Positions 1 through 5,307 are shown, counted from the stretch's first letter. The stretch: DNA of 5,307 nt from Thermoprotei archaeon (GCA_015661745.1 DQVL01000015.1:1-5307), one strand, 5' to 3'. A program made the numbers and translations. Notes: generated by a model not told the origin, from the sequence alone.

Positions 1-17
1 ATCTCCTAGGATACAGT

Positions 18-25
18 GATATATA
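18..25 (+). promoter_or_regulatory. Candidate TATA box of the deiminase-like gene
   Basis: The stretch GATATATA is centred about 27 bases upstream of the ATG at 49, which is where an archaeal TATA box lies relative to a transcription start. No Shine-Dalgarno sequence sits between it and the ATG, so the transcript is probably leaderless, as is common for first or single genes in crenarchaea. The region is AT-rich, so a chance match is possible. Confidence 0.45.
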
Positions 26-48
26 GCTGGAGTATAATCTAGATATAT

Positions 49-975
49 ATGACACTGACCTTCTCCAATGGTCCTGAATATTCTAGGCTTAGAAAGGTTT
101 TGATGTATATCCCTGGTGATGAAGTAAAGTATGTAGATGGAAGGAACTATCGGGATATGCTCTTTAGAAGACCCGTTGATTATAACCTACTATATAGACA
201 GTTTAATATCTTGATAGATGTGTTTAGGGGTGAGGGTGTAGAGGTTATACTCTTGAATGAATTGTTTGAATTGGCTGGTTGGAGACCTAGTTTAATCCCT
301 CCAAATATGATGTTTATTAGGGATGTATTCGGTGTTATAAAGGATAGTGTGATACTTGGTAACATGGCTTATGAGGTTAGGAGGATGGAGCCTATCATAA
401 TGGGTGAGTTATTGAGGAGACTGAAACTTAGTGATTTCTATGTAATGGGTGGAAAGAAATATTTTGAGGGGGGAGACCTTATACAATTGAATAATGAGTA
501 TCTATTGATTGGATATGGACCTAGAACTAGTTTCCCAGCCGCCTTGGAGATCTCCTCCTTGGCTAGAGAGGCAGGTCTAAACACTATATTGATCTCGATG
601 CCTCCATATAGGGTTCACCTAGACGGTGGAATGATGCCGTTGGATAGAGATTTAATTATAGCTCATAGACCCTCACTAGAGTATTATCCCTCCCTAGTTA
701 TATACCGTGATGGGTCGAGAGACGTTATAAACACATTCCAATTCCTTAGGGATATTGGCTATACATTTATCGAGGTCGATGATGAAGAATCTAAAAACTT
801 CGGTCCCAATACTATAGTACTTTATAGAGGGAAGGTAATATCATATAGCTGGAATAGTGGAGCCATAGAAAGTCTAAGGGAATATGGGATAGATGTTATC
901 CCATTTGATGGTACAGAGGTTAGTGGTGCAGGAGGTGGACCACACTGTATATTCAATACATTAGAGAGAAGGTAA
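49..975 (+). CDS. Arginine deiminase/amidinotransferase-family enzyme
   Basis: The 308-residue protein belongs to the guanidine-modifying pentein-fold superfamily (arginine deiminase, DDAH, amidinotransferase). These enzymes attack the guanidinium carbon of arginine-like substrates through a cysteine. The family motifs appear in order: an N-terminal RKVLMYIPG strand (16-23), FIRD (89-92, substrate-binding Asp92), FEGGD (139-143, Glu140), GYGPRTS (155-161), HLDG (190-193, His190 and Asp192) and GGGPHC (295-300), with Cys300 as the expected nucleophile near the C-terminus. All core catalytic residues are present, so it is probably active. It is about 100 residues shorter than classical bacterial arginine deiminases (about 410) and seems to lack their helical insert. 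Length is nearer DDAH, but motifs resemble deiminases. The exact substrate (arginine, a methylarginine, or an amidino acceptor) cannot be decided. It appears to be a single gene with its own promoter, no SD, and a cytoplasmic product. Confidence 0.88.
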   Translation: MTLTFSNGPEYSRLRKVLMYIPGDEVKYVDGRNYRDMLFRRPVDYNLLYRQFNILIDVFRGEGVEVILLNELFELAGWRPSLIPPNMMFIRDVFGVIKDSVILGNMAYEVRRMEPIIMGELLRRLKLSDFYVMGGKKYFEGGDLIQLNNEYLLIGYGPRTSFPAALEISSLAREAGLNTILISMPPYRVHLDGGMMPLDRDLIIAHRPSLEYYPSLVIYRDGSRDVINTFQFLRDIGYTFIEVDDEESKNFGPNTIVLYRGKVISYSWNSGAIESLREYGIDVIPFDGTEVSGAGGGPHCIFNTLERR

Positions 976-1215
976 AGCTAAAATAGGAAAACCATATTCA
1001 TGAGAATAGTTAAATATAAACTGAATTAGGGATATACACCCAAGAACTTAATTTATATTTAGTATTCACCCTCCAATAAAATAACCTATTCATAACGATT
1101 TACTTATGTATCCAGCGAATTTATATAAAGATATAAATGTATTAACTATATTATAGATTGATATTTACATATATATAATCTCATAAATCTTTTTATAGTT
1201 ATAACTGTTATTGTT
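976..1215. other. Non-coding AT-rich gap with several TATA-like boxes
   Basis: I see no gene here in either direction; short reading frames are interrupted quickly. It holds several TATA-like elements, notably TTTATATA at 1120-1127 preceded by a purine/A-rich stretch, and TTTTTATA at 1190-1197. No long T-run terminator follows the deiminase gene. The gap presumably contains the end of the upstream transcript and the promoter of the five-gene operon that follows. Confidence 0.6.
1190..1197 (+). promoter_or_regulatory. Candidate TATA box of the five-gene operon
   Basis: TTTTTATA lies about 22 bases before the ATG at 1216, slightly close for a leaderless start at that ATG. No Shine-Dalgarno sequence precedes 1216, which favours a leaderless transcript. 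The alternative box at 1120-1127 would start transcription near 1150 and give a leader of about 65 bases. Which one is used cannot be settled from sequence alone. Confidence 0.33.
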
Positions 1216-1611
1216 ATGAGAAATGGATTGATAAACCTTTTGCCTATATTTAAATTGATTTATATGGTGAATACATATGCAGATCATATACTGACGGTTG
1301 GAGATGAGAGTATACAGTCCCAGGGAGTTGATACCTATTATTCATATTTTCAGAGGACATGGACTAGAGTAGTTTATAATACTTTGACGGAGAAGGTTAT
1401 TGCACATACTGGTAATCATCACCTTGAAGGCATCTTATCTGCAAGTATAGAATTTCATGCACACCCCAACTTTGCAGGGTATGTATGTGATAGATTGTTG
1501 GGGGAATGTAAATGGGTTCGGTCAGATGTAGATACGGTTGACTTGTACATGTTTTACTGGGTTATATATGATGATGTAACTACATATTCTAGGGTTGAGA
1601 TATATAGTTAG
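1216..1611 (+). CDS. Small unrecognised protein, possibly exported
   Basis: I do not recognise this 131-residue protein. The N-terminus has a basic residue followed by a moderately hydrophobic stretch (about 5-18) and a possible cleavage after TYA (20-22), so it could be a signal peptide, but it is weak. The body is rich in Tyr, Trp and Val and probably beta-structured. It has two cysteines (C91 and C98) spaced to form a small disulfide loop, and five histidines between 64 and 83, including HH at 68-69 and an HAH at 81-83. It is the first gene of a compact run leading into an ABC transporter; the next gene starts 2 bases after its stop. This position suggests an exported cargo or an outside ligand-binding partner. 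ATG 1216 is the first start in frame and lacks an SD; ATG 1264 (Met17) is an alternative that would remove the hydrophobic stretch. Confidence 0.68.
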   Translation: MRNGLINLLPIFKLIYMVNTYADHILTVGDESIQSQGVDTYYSYFQRTWTRVVYNTLTEKVIAHTGNHHLEGILSASIEFHAHPNFAGYVCDRLLGECKWVRSDVDTVDLYMFYWVIYDDVTTYSRVEIYS

Positions 1612-1613
1612 AG

Positions 1614-2312
1614 ATGACGCCTCTAAAGAAGATTTTCATTATATTAGTTACAGCTTTATTAGTAGGTTCTACCATATTTATACTCTCAATATTAGGGGTC
1701 CAGGGTAGGGAGGCTTTTTTCCATATCTATAGTGATGAAATTACTTTAAAGTATAAAATGGTTAATACTGAAATTGTCCTCCGTGATGGCTCTAGCTATA
1801 TAGATATTGATGGTATATTAGTTGTTAAACTCTCATATTTAGATGGTTGGAGGATAGATTCTATAGAAGTTTATATTGATGGGGTCGGTGAATTAACTAC
1901 CGAATATAATGAGAGATATATGGAGGATCCAGCTGACATATTCATACCTTTTACACTGGATAAGAGGTTAATTAATAATCCATATGTATCGGTTTTAGAT
2001 CCATCAAATAAATTTTTCCCCTCTAGAACTCCTCTGATTCCTGAGGGAAGTCTATGGGAGCGATATAATATAGGTTCAATAGATATAATCAGTATGGAAT
2101 ATACACGGACAAATATCTCGATAGACTATGGAGTGATATATATCTTGAATGCAACATTTACCTACTACTTCACCCTAGAGAAGGCTACATTAATACCTAT
2201 ATCACTAATTCCTCCCCTCTTCTCAGGACTATGGATTGATATGGACATTGAAATTTTCCAGGGGAACCTTATCCTCTATGATTTTGAGGGGGTTGAGGTG
2301 ATATATAAGTGA
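1614..2312 (+). CDS. Bitopic membrane-anchored protein with large outside domain
   Basis: This 232-residue protein has an N-terminal positive charge (KK at 5-6) followed by one clear membrane helix at about 7-29, read as an uncleaved anchor or signal. The remaining 200 residues have alternating hydrophobic and charged residues typical of beta strands, so the bulk should sit outside the cell. Two N-glycosylation sequons are present there (NIS at 167, NAT at 179). A hydrophobic patch at about 191-208 is broken by four prolines and is unlikely to span the membrane. I recognise no family. It starts 2 bases after the previous stop and its end overlaps the ABC ATPase start (GTGA), so it is co-translated with the transporter. 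It may be an accessory outside subunit, substrate receptor or chaperone of that transporter; this is inferred from context only. Confidence 0.75.
   Translation: MTPLKKIFIILVTALLVGSTIFILSILGVQGREAFFHIYSDEITLKYKMVNTEIVLRDGSSYIDIDGILVVKLSYLDGWRIDSIEVYIDGVGELTTEYNERYMEDPADIFIPFTLDKRLINNPYVSVLDPSNKFFPSRTPLIPEGSLWERYNIGSIDIISMEYTRTNISIDYGVIYILNATFTYYFTLEKATLIPISLIPPLFSGLWIDMDIEIFQGNLILYDFEGVEVIYK
2295..2302 (+). promoter_or_regulatory. Shine-Dalgarno site of the ABC ATPase
   Basis: GAGGTGAT is an eight-base perfect complement to the conserved archaeal 16S rRNA 3' end and sits 6 bases before the GTG at 2309. It lies inside the previous gene and fixes the non-ATG start of the ATPase. Confidence 0.8.
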
Positions 2313-3154
2313 GTTACCCAGTTATTCTAGAGGATGTATCATTAAAAAATTATATTCGGAATATATCGATATCCTTTGAAGAGGGTAATATACACTGTAT
2401 TGTAGGTCCTAATGGATCTGGAAAAACAACTCTCCTACGTCTAATTACAGGTCTTATAAAACCTTCTTCAGGTAGTATCTCTGTCCTCGGTAGGGATCCA
2501 TTTAGATATAGAGGTAGGTATGGAAGGTCTTTGGCTGCTGCCCTGGAGCCTCAGCCACTACCTAAATCTGTATCTGTCTTAGAATATCTAAAGCATATAT
2601 CAAGGTTATATGGATTAGATTTTGAAGATATACTAAGTTTTTCTCGGGAGATAGGATTAGATAAATATTTCGGGATTTACCTTGAACATTTATCTAGTGG
2701 AAATATTAAGAAGGTTCTACTGACCCAATCTATATGTATAAATCCAGATATACTTATCCTTGATGAGCCTACAATGCATCTAGACCTTACCACAAGGGGT
2801 AAGATCCTAAATCATCTACTTAAACTATCTGAGGGGGGAACAACTATAATCGTCTCTTCACATGAGTTTAACGATATGGAGAAGATAGCTGATAAAGTCC
2901 ATTTTATATATGATGGGAGAATGATTAAATCCGCTTTTCTAAGTGATTTGGCTGAAGAGTATGGAGTGGCTTTTGTTAAGGAGGATCTGGAAGATATAGA
3001 TGGAAAAATTTTTGTATCTAGATTCGGGGAGTACCATAAACTAGTTGGTCTCAGGGACGACCTTGAAAGGCTTGATGTGGATGTTAAGATAGCTAGTCTA
3101 GCAGATATATATGAATATACTCTATATAGAGGGGTCTCATATGAAGATATATGA
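2309..3154 (+). CDS. ABC transporter ATP-binding protein
   Basis: This 281-residue protein is the nucleotide-binding subunit that hydrolyses ATP to drive the neighbouring permease at the cytoplasmic face of the membrane. The motifs are complete and in order: Walker A GPNGSGKTT (33-41), Q-loop glutamine near residue 82, signature LSSGN (128-132, a variant of LSGGQ), Walker B ILILDEPT (148-155) with catalytic Glu153, D-loop with LD (158-159), and switch histidine His185 in SSHEF. The ATPase domain ends near 215; the remaining 65 residues form a small C-terminal extension as in ABC-2 exporter ATPases. The start is GTG with a strong SD and a GTGA overlap with the upstream stop. The last 14 bases overlap the permease gene, so the two are surely a pair. 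The family assignment is firm; the substrate is unknown. Confidence 0.96.
   Translation: MSYPVILEDVSLKNYIRNISISFEEGNIHCIVGPNGSGKTTLLRLITGLIKPSSGSISVLGRDPFRYRGRYGRSLAAALEPQPLPKSVSVLEYLKHISRLYGLDFEDILSFSREIGLDKYFGIYLEHLSSGNIKKVLLTQSICINPDILILDEPTMHLDLTTRGKILNHLLKLSEGGTTIIVSSHEFNDMEKIADKVHFIYDGRMIKSAFLSDLAEEYGVAFVKEDLEDIDGKIFVSRFGEYHKLVGLRDDLERLDVDVKIASLADIYEYTLYRGVSYEDI
3129..3135 (+). promoter_or_regulatory. Shine-Dalgarno site deciding the permease start
   Basis: GAGGGGT lies 5 bases before the ATG at 3141, inside the ATPase gene. The earlier in-frame ATG at 3111 has no such site, so 3141 is preferred. Confidence 0.7.
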
Positions 3155-4022
3155 GTTATATAGATTTGAGTTTCTCAGATTAATTAAGTCTAAAAATATA
3201 GTGTTTAGCTTGATACTATCGGTTTTAACGATATTTATGAGTCCATTAAGTAAGTATATTATATCATCAAGTATATATCCACCCCCAATTCCAAAGAGCC
3301 TTATATCGATAGATAAATATGTCTATATAGTTACCTCCTATCTAAGGGAGGTGGTGGGTCCCCTCACAGGACTATATATATACCTACCTATTCTCCTACT
3401 CTCCCTATATCTATATGAGTTATTGGATGACTCTTTCTCAAGGGGTGAGGCCTCAAATAGAATTGTATTACCTGTTCAGTTACATACATATCTTACTTCG
3501 AAGGTCTTGGCTGCTGTATCAATCAGCTTATTATATAGTCTAGTAATCTATATGGGGATCTTTATCTCGTTAAACTATACTTTAGAGAGTCTATTGATCG
3601 TTGTTGGGGGCTTATCAATCTATATTTTAATATATGCATATTCGATACTGGTTTCTACATTATTAATTAGGAGTGTCTGGCTCTCCATCTTGATACATAT
3701 ATTCCTTGTCGTGTTCACCAATATAGTTGTTATGCAGAATATAGATACCGGTGGCTTGACATATATCTCAAGATTTCTAGCATCTACCTATAATGTGGTG
3801 TTAATATCTATATTTCTCGGTGCTACATCCACCCTTGATCAGATAAGGAGTTTATATGGTGACCGGTTAGATGAGATAACGACATTCTTATTAGATGAAT
3901 TATATTATAAATATTCGGTATTCAACTTTGAGGATCTACTAATCACCACTACATATCTATTTACGCTATTTACACTTTTCTATATATTTACTAGGAGGTA
4001 TGAGATATATGAATATATATAA
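3141..4022 (+). CDS. ABC-2-type permease
   Basis: This 293-residue integral membrane protein is the permease partner of the ATPase encoded just before it. Hydrophobic helices lie at about 19-35, 76-94, 122-145, 150-175, 179-198 and 266-284, with a possible re-entrant or additional segment near 212-228. A charged cytoplasmic stretch after the second helix (YELLDDSFSRGE, 92-103) followed by LP and then LTSK (118-121) resembles the coupling region of ABC-2 permeases, which read as dxxExGTxxxLLxxP in many families. ABC-2 systems usually export. The N-terminus MKIYELYRFEFLRL is typical for the family. I chose ATG 3141 rather than 3111 because of the SD at 3129 and because the 10 extra residues do not fit the family. 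It overlaps the ATPase by 14 bases and the next gene by 14 bases. Confidence 0.88.
   Translation: MKIYELYRFEFLRLIKSKNIVFSLILSVLTIFMSPLSKYIISSSIYPPPIPKSLISIDKYVYIVTSYLREVVGPLTGLYIYLPILLLSLYLYELLDDSFSRGEASNRIVLPVQLHTYLTSKVLAAVSISLLYSLVIYMGIFISLNYTLESLLIVVGGLSIYILIYAYSILVSTLLIRSVWLSILIHIFLVVFTNIVVMQNIDTGGLTYISRFLASTYNVVLISIFLGATSTLDQIRSLYGDRLDEITTFLLDELYYKYSVFNFEDLLITTTYLFTLFTLFYIFTRRYEIYEYI
3993..3999 (+). promoter_or_regulatory. Shine-Dalgarno site deciding the next start
   Basis: AGGAGGT is a near-perfect ribosome-binding site within the permease gene. It touches the ATG at 4000 directly (no spacer) but is 9 bases from the in-frame ATG at 4009, so translation should begin at 4009. Confidence 0.75.
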
Positions 4023-4449
4023 TATATTTAGAGTCTCTACATTAATAACATCTATATTGATACTTGTGAACATCCTGTTATTATATCCACCGGATTATGG
4101 AATCTTCCCACCAGAGTATGCGGAGGAGGTTAACTCAACTATTGAGGTTGATTCTAAGGTTTACATGATATTAACTACTCGTTTCCCACCAGGTATATAT
4201 AGTGCGCCAGAGTCGGATGGCATCTCTATAATATGGGGTGGGAACTTATCCAATATCTCCAGCTTCGAGAATCAATTCTTTAATATCTATATAGTAGCGG
4301 TTGAGTTTGAAGGTGATGTACTTGATTATACCCTTATTAGGGAGCCTATACCACTATATCTATATTCTCTAGTCATCCTAACCATTATATTCATCTCATC
4401 AATAGTAGGTAGTGTATTATATAGGAGGTCGGTATATCATAGGATTTAA
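4009..4449 (+). CDS. Small two-helix membrane protein with outside loop
   Basis: I do not recognise this 146-residue protein. It has a membrane helix at about 10-26, a polar segment of about 90 residues, and a second helix at about 116-138 followed by a short basic tail (RR at 139-140, then HR). By the positive-inside rule both ends are cytoplasmic and the middle loop is outside. The loop starts with a Pro-rich, Tyr-rich stretch (27-37) and carries three N-glycosylation sequons (NST 42, NLS 79, NIS 82), which fits exposure at the archaeal surface. It is the last gene of the operon and overlaps the permease by 14 bases. It may be an accessory subunit of the exporter or an immunity-like membrane protein; the evidence is only context. 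The ATG at 4000 would add three residues. Confidence 0.72.
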   Translation: MNIYNIFRVSTLITSILILVNILLLYPPDYGIFPPEYAEEVNSTIEVDSKVYMILTTRFPPGIYSAPESDGISIIWGGNLSNISSFENQFFNIYIVAVEFEGDVLDYTLIREPIPLYLYSLVILTIIFISSIVGSVLYRRSVYHRI

Positions 4450-4482
4450 CCTTCCAATATTATACCCTACTTAACAGGTCTT

Positions 4483-4493
4483 GGATAGTATCC
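4483..4493. promoter_or_regulatory. Perfect 11-bp palindrome, possible operator
   Basis: GGATAGTATCC is a perfect dyad of two 5-base arms around one central base. It lies between the operon end and the NicO-like gene, about 20 bases upstream of the candidate TATA box at 4512. An outer ACAGG/CCTGT pair (4474-4478, 4492-4496) partly overlaps it. It might bind a dimeric regulator, possibly one sensing metal, but I have no matching known site. Confidence 0.35.
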
Positions 4494-4511
4494 TGTATAG
4501 AGAGTAGAAAC

Positions 4512-4521
4512 TATATTTTTA
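4512..4521 (+). promoter_or_regulatory. Candidate TATA box of the NicO-like gene
   Basis: TATATTTTTA is preceded by GAAAC, which resembles an archaeal TFB-recognition element. Transcription would start near 4542, giving a leader of about 47 bases that includes the SD at 4576. A second AT-rich candidate lies near 4538-4546. Confidence 0.4.
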
Positions 4522-4575
4522 ACGTCTATATCATAAGTTTAATATGCCATAAACCAAATGTATTCACAAGTCTTT

Positions 4576-4584
4576 GGAGATGAT
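4576..4584 (+). promoter_or_regulatory. Shine-Dalgarno site of the NicO-like gene
   Basis: GGAGATGAT differs by one base from the ideal GGAGGTGAT and ends 4 bases before the ATG at 4589. It overlaps the other two possible starts (TTG 4574, ATG 4580), so these are unlikely to be used. Confidence 0.7.
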
Positions 4585-4588
4585 ATTT

Positions 4589-5203
4589 ATGGAGCTATAT
4601 ATCCTTTCATGGGTTGTTATAGTAGGTCTGATACATGGTTTAGAGCCTGGACATGGATGGCCACTAGCAATTATATACTCTCTAGGTAGTTATAGGTCAT
4701 ATCTCAGGGGCTTGATATCATCAGGTATAATATCTCTATTCCATTTTCTCTCAACCGTTGCCGTAGTAGCTGTTTTCCTAATATTTAGTATGTTTATAAA
4801 TATTCCAGAAATATATTTGGATGTAATCGCCGTTACACTCTTGGTGGGTCTCGGTATATATATCCTTCTAAAGAGTGATGATGATGAAATTAAACTTGAT
4901 GAATCAGTTAATCTAAGGAAGGTTGCATATATAGCTTTTATAATAGGTTTTGCCCATGAAGAAGAGTTTATGTTGATTGGGTTGATACTGTCAGGTGTAG
5001 ATCCATTATCACTCATCATTGCATATTCAGGTGCTGTAACACTCTCTATAACCACTATAACATTAGCTGGTATAAGGATGTATGAAGTTGTTAAGGCTAG
5101 GGTGGATAGGGTGGAAGACTACCTAAGATATATTGCTGGGGTCAGCCTCATACTCATGGGTGTAACGATCCTATTAGGGGATATACTAAAACTATTAAAT
5201 TAA
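4589..5203 (+). CDS. NicO/RcnA/UreH-like transporter, probably nickel/cobalt
   Basis: From ATG 4589 the protein has 204 residues and about six membrane helices. Two signature histidine/acid motifs identify the NicO/RcnA/UreH-like group: HGLEPGHG (16-23) at the end of the first helix and GFAHEEEF (120-127) in the fourth. A further histidine in the second helix (HF at 52-53) matches the conserved intramembrane His of the group. These residues bind Ni2+ or Co2+ during transport in characterised relatives; direction (uptake or efflux) cannot be told. The cytoplasmic loop between helices three and four is acidic (SDDDE at 96-100) where RcnA has a His-rich loop. The start was chosen by the SD at 4576. 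It has its own promoter region and is convergent with the tRNA gene. A related sulfite-exporter or DsbD-like role is less likely because of the HxxEPGH motif. Confidence 0.8.
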   Translation: MELYILSWVVIVGLIHGLEPGHGWPLAIIYSLGSYRSYLRGLISSGIISLFHFLSTVAVVAVFLIFSMFINIPEIYLDVIAVTLLVGLGIYILLKSDDDEIKLDESVNLRKVAYIAFIIGFAHEEEFMLIGLILSGVDPLSLIIAYSGAVTLSITTITLAGIRMYEVVKARVDRVEDYLRYIAGVSLILMGVTILLGDILKLLN

Positions 5204-5233
5204 GTATATACTCCAATCATATCCAAGGTTTTA

Positions 5234-5307
5234 AGCCCGGGCGGGGATTTGAACCCCGGTAAAGCAGGTGTCCATCGATCATTCCATGGGTCTCAACACC
5301 TGCAGCC
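5234..5307 (-). tRNA. Partial tRNA gene with intron, probably tRNA-Cys(GCA)
   Basis: On the - strand the T-arm is clear: stem CGGGG, loop TTCAAAT, stem CCCCG (5258-5242). It is followed by the acceptor 3' strand CCCGGGC (5241-5235) and a T discriminator (5234); CCA is not encoded. The variable loop is TTTAC (5263-5259). The 5' half lies beyond the window edge. The first visible bases are GG then CTGCAG (5307-5300), which matches the tRNA-Cys anticodon loop (C32, U33, anticodon GCA at 5303-5301, G37). U73 also fits Cys. Exon two would begin with A38 at 5269 and CCTGC (5268-5264) as the anticodon stem, leaving a 30-base intron at the canonical 37/38 site. Archaeal tRNA-Thr also has U73, but no Thr anticodon fits. 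tRNA identity is firm; the isotype is moderate. Confidence 0.85.
5270..5299 (-). other. Predicted tRNA intron (position 37/38)
   Basis: If the gene is tRNA-Cys(GCA), these 30 bases separate G37 from A38 and must be removed by the archaeal splicing endonuclease. The expected bulge-helix-bulge is only partly formed: the central helix would have a C-G pair and two G-U wobbles but a C/A mismatch, so the splice motif would be relaxed. The boundary is therefore uncertain. Confidence 0.45.

Noticed and set aside
128..132. LSSGN in place of LSGGQ in the ABC ATPase (residue numbers, gene at 2309) as a sign of a dead ATPase
   Set aside because: Ser-Ser-Gly variants are common in ABC-2 exporter ATPases, and all other catalytic motifs are intact.
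180..365. Open frame of 61 codons on the - strand
   Set aside because: It lies wholly inside the well-supported deiminase-family gene, has no SD or promoter, and its Ser/Asn/Ile-rich product is typical of an antisense shadow.
996..1007. Short dyad ATTC-ATGA-GAAT after the deiminase gene as a terminator
   Set aside because: The stem is only 4 AT-rich pairs and no T-run follows; it is expected by chance in this composition.
1216..1611. Similarity to lactococcin 972-type bacteriocins (WTR and YY patches, linked ABC transporter)
   Set aside because: Only a few aromatic residues agree by eye, the Cys pair and His cluster do not fit, and I could not support homology. Kept only as a hypothesis about role.
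4690..5055. Open frame of 121 codons on the - strand
   Set aside because: It lies antisense to the NicO-like gene and its low-complexity Ser/Ile-rich product looks like a mirror of the membrane protein's codons.
5264..5303. Reading the tRNA as Leu(GAG) with stem AGGTG/CACCT and loop TTGAGA-A, or as Ser(GGA)
   Set aside because: Both isotypes need a long variable arm, but only 5-7 bases separate the stem from the T-arm, and the T discriminator does not fit Leu or Ser.
1..5307. CRISPR arrays, insertion sequences or attachment sites
   Set aside because: No regularly spaced repeats, transposase-like frames or terminal inverted repeats are visible. The partial tRNA has no duplicated 3' end inside the window that would mark an integration site.

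Overview
The window looks like chromosomal DNA from a hyperthermophilic or thermophilic archaeon, most likely a crenarchaeon (Thermoproteota). The composition is AT-rich, Arg codons are almost all AGG/AGA and Ile codons are largely ATA. Shine-Dalgarno sites match the archaeal 16S tail (GAGGTGAT type), TATA-like boxes precede genes, and the tRNA gene at the right edge appears to carry an intron. I cannot name a genus from the sequence alone.

Layout, left to right. (1) 49-975: a stand-alone, probably leaderless gene for a compact arginine deiminase/amidinotransferase-fold enzyme with all catalytic residues present. (2) 976-1215: a non-coding, very AT-rich gap with several TATA-like boxes. (3) 1216-4449: a tight five-gene run on the + strand. 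It holds a small unrecognised protein with a possible signal peptide, a bitopic membrane-anchored protein with a large outside domain, an ABC ATPase, an ABC-2-type permease and a second bitopic protein with an outside loop. All junctions are 2 nt apart or overlapping, so this is almost certainly one operon. (4) 4450-4588: a short gap with a perfect 11-bp palindrome and a TATA box. (5) 4589-5203: a NicO/RcnA/UreH-like membrane protein, probably a nickel/cobalt transporter. (6) 5234-5307: the 3' part of a tRNA gene on the - strand, cut by the window edge, most likely tRNA-Cys(GCA) with an intron after position 37.

The least explained part is the five-gene operon. The ATPase and permease are recognisable ABC exporter halves, but the three other proteins match nothing I know. 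They look like an outside-facing cargo or receptor plus two membrane-anchored outside subunits. A coherent reading is a dedicated ABC export, peptide-secretion or self-protection system at the archaeal cell surface. The parts are visible in sequence; the function is inference.

Three computed gene starts were moved downstream to ATGs with well-placed Shine-Dalgarno sequences (permease to 3141, second bitopic protein to 4009, NicO-like protein to 4589).
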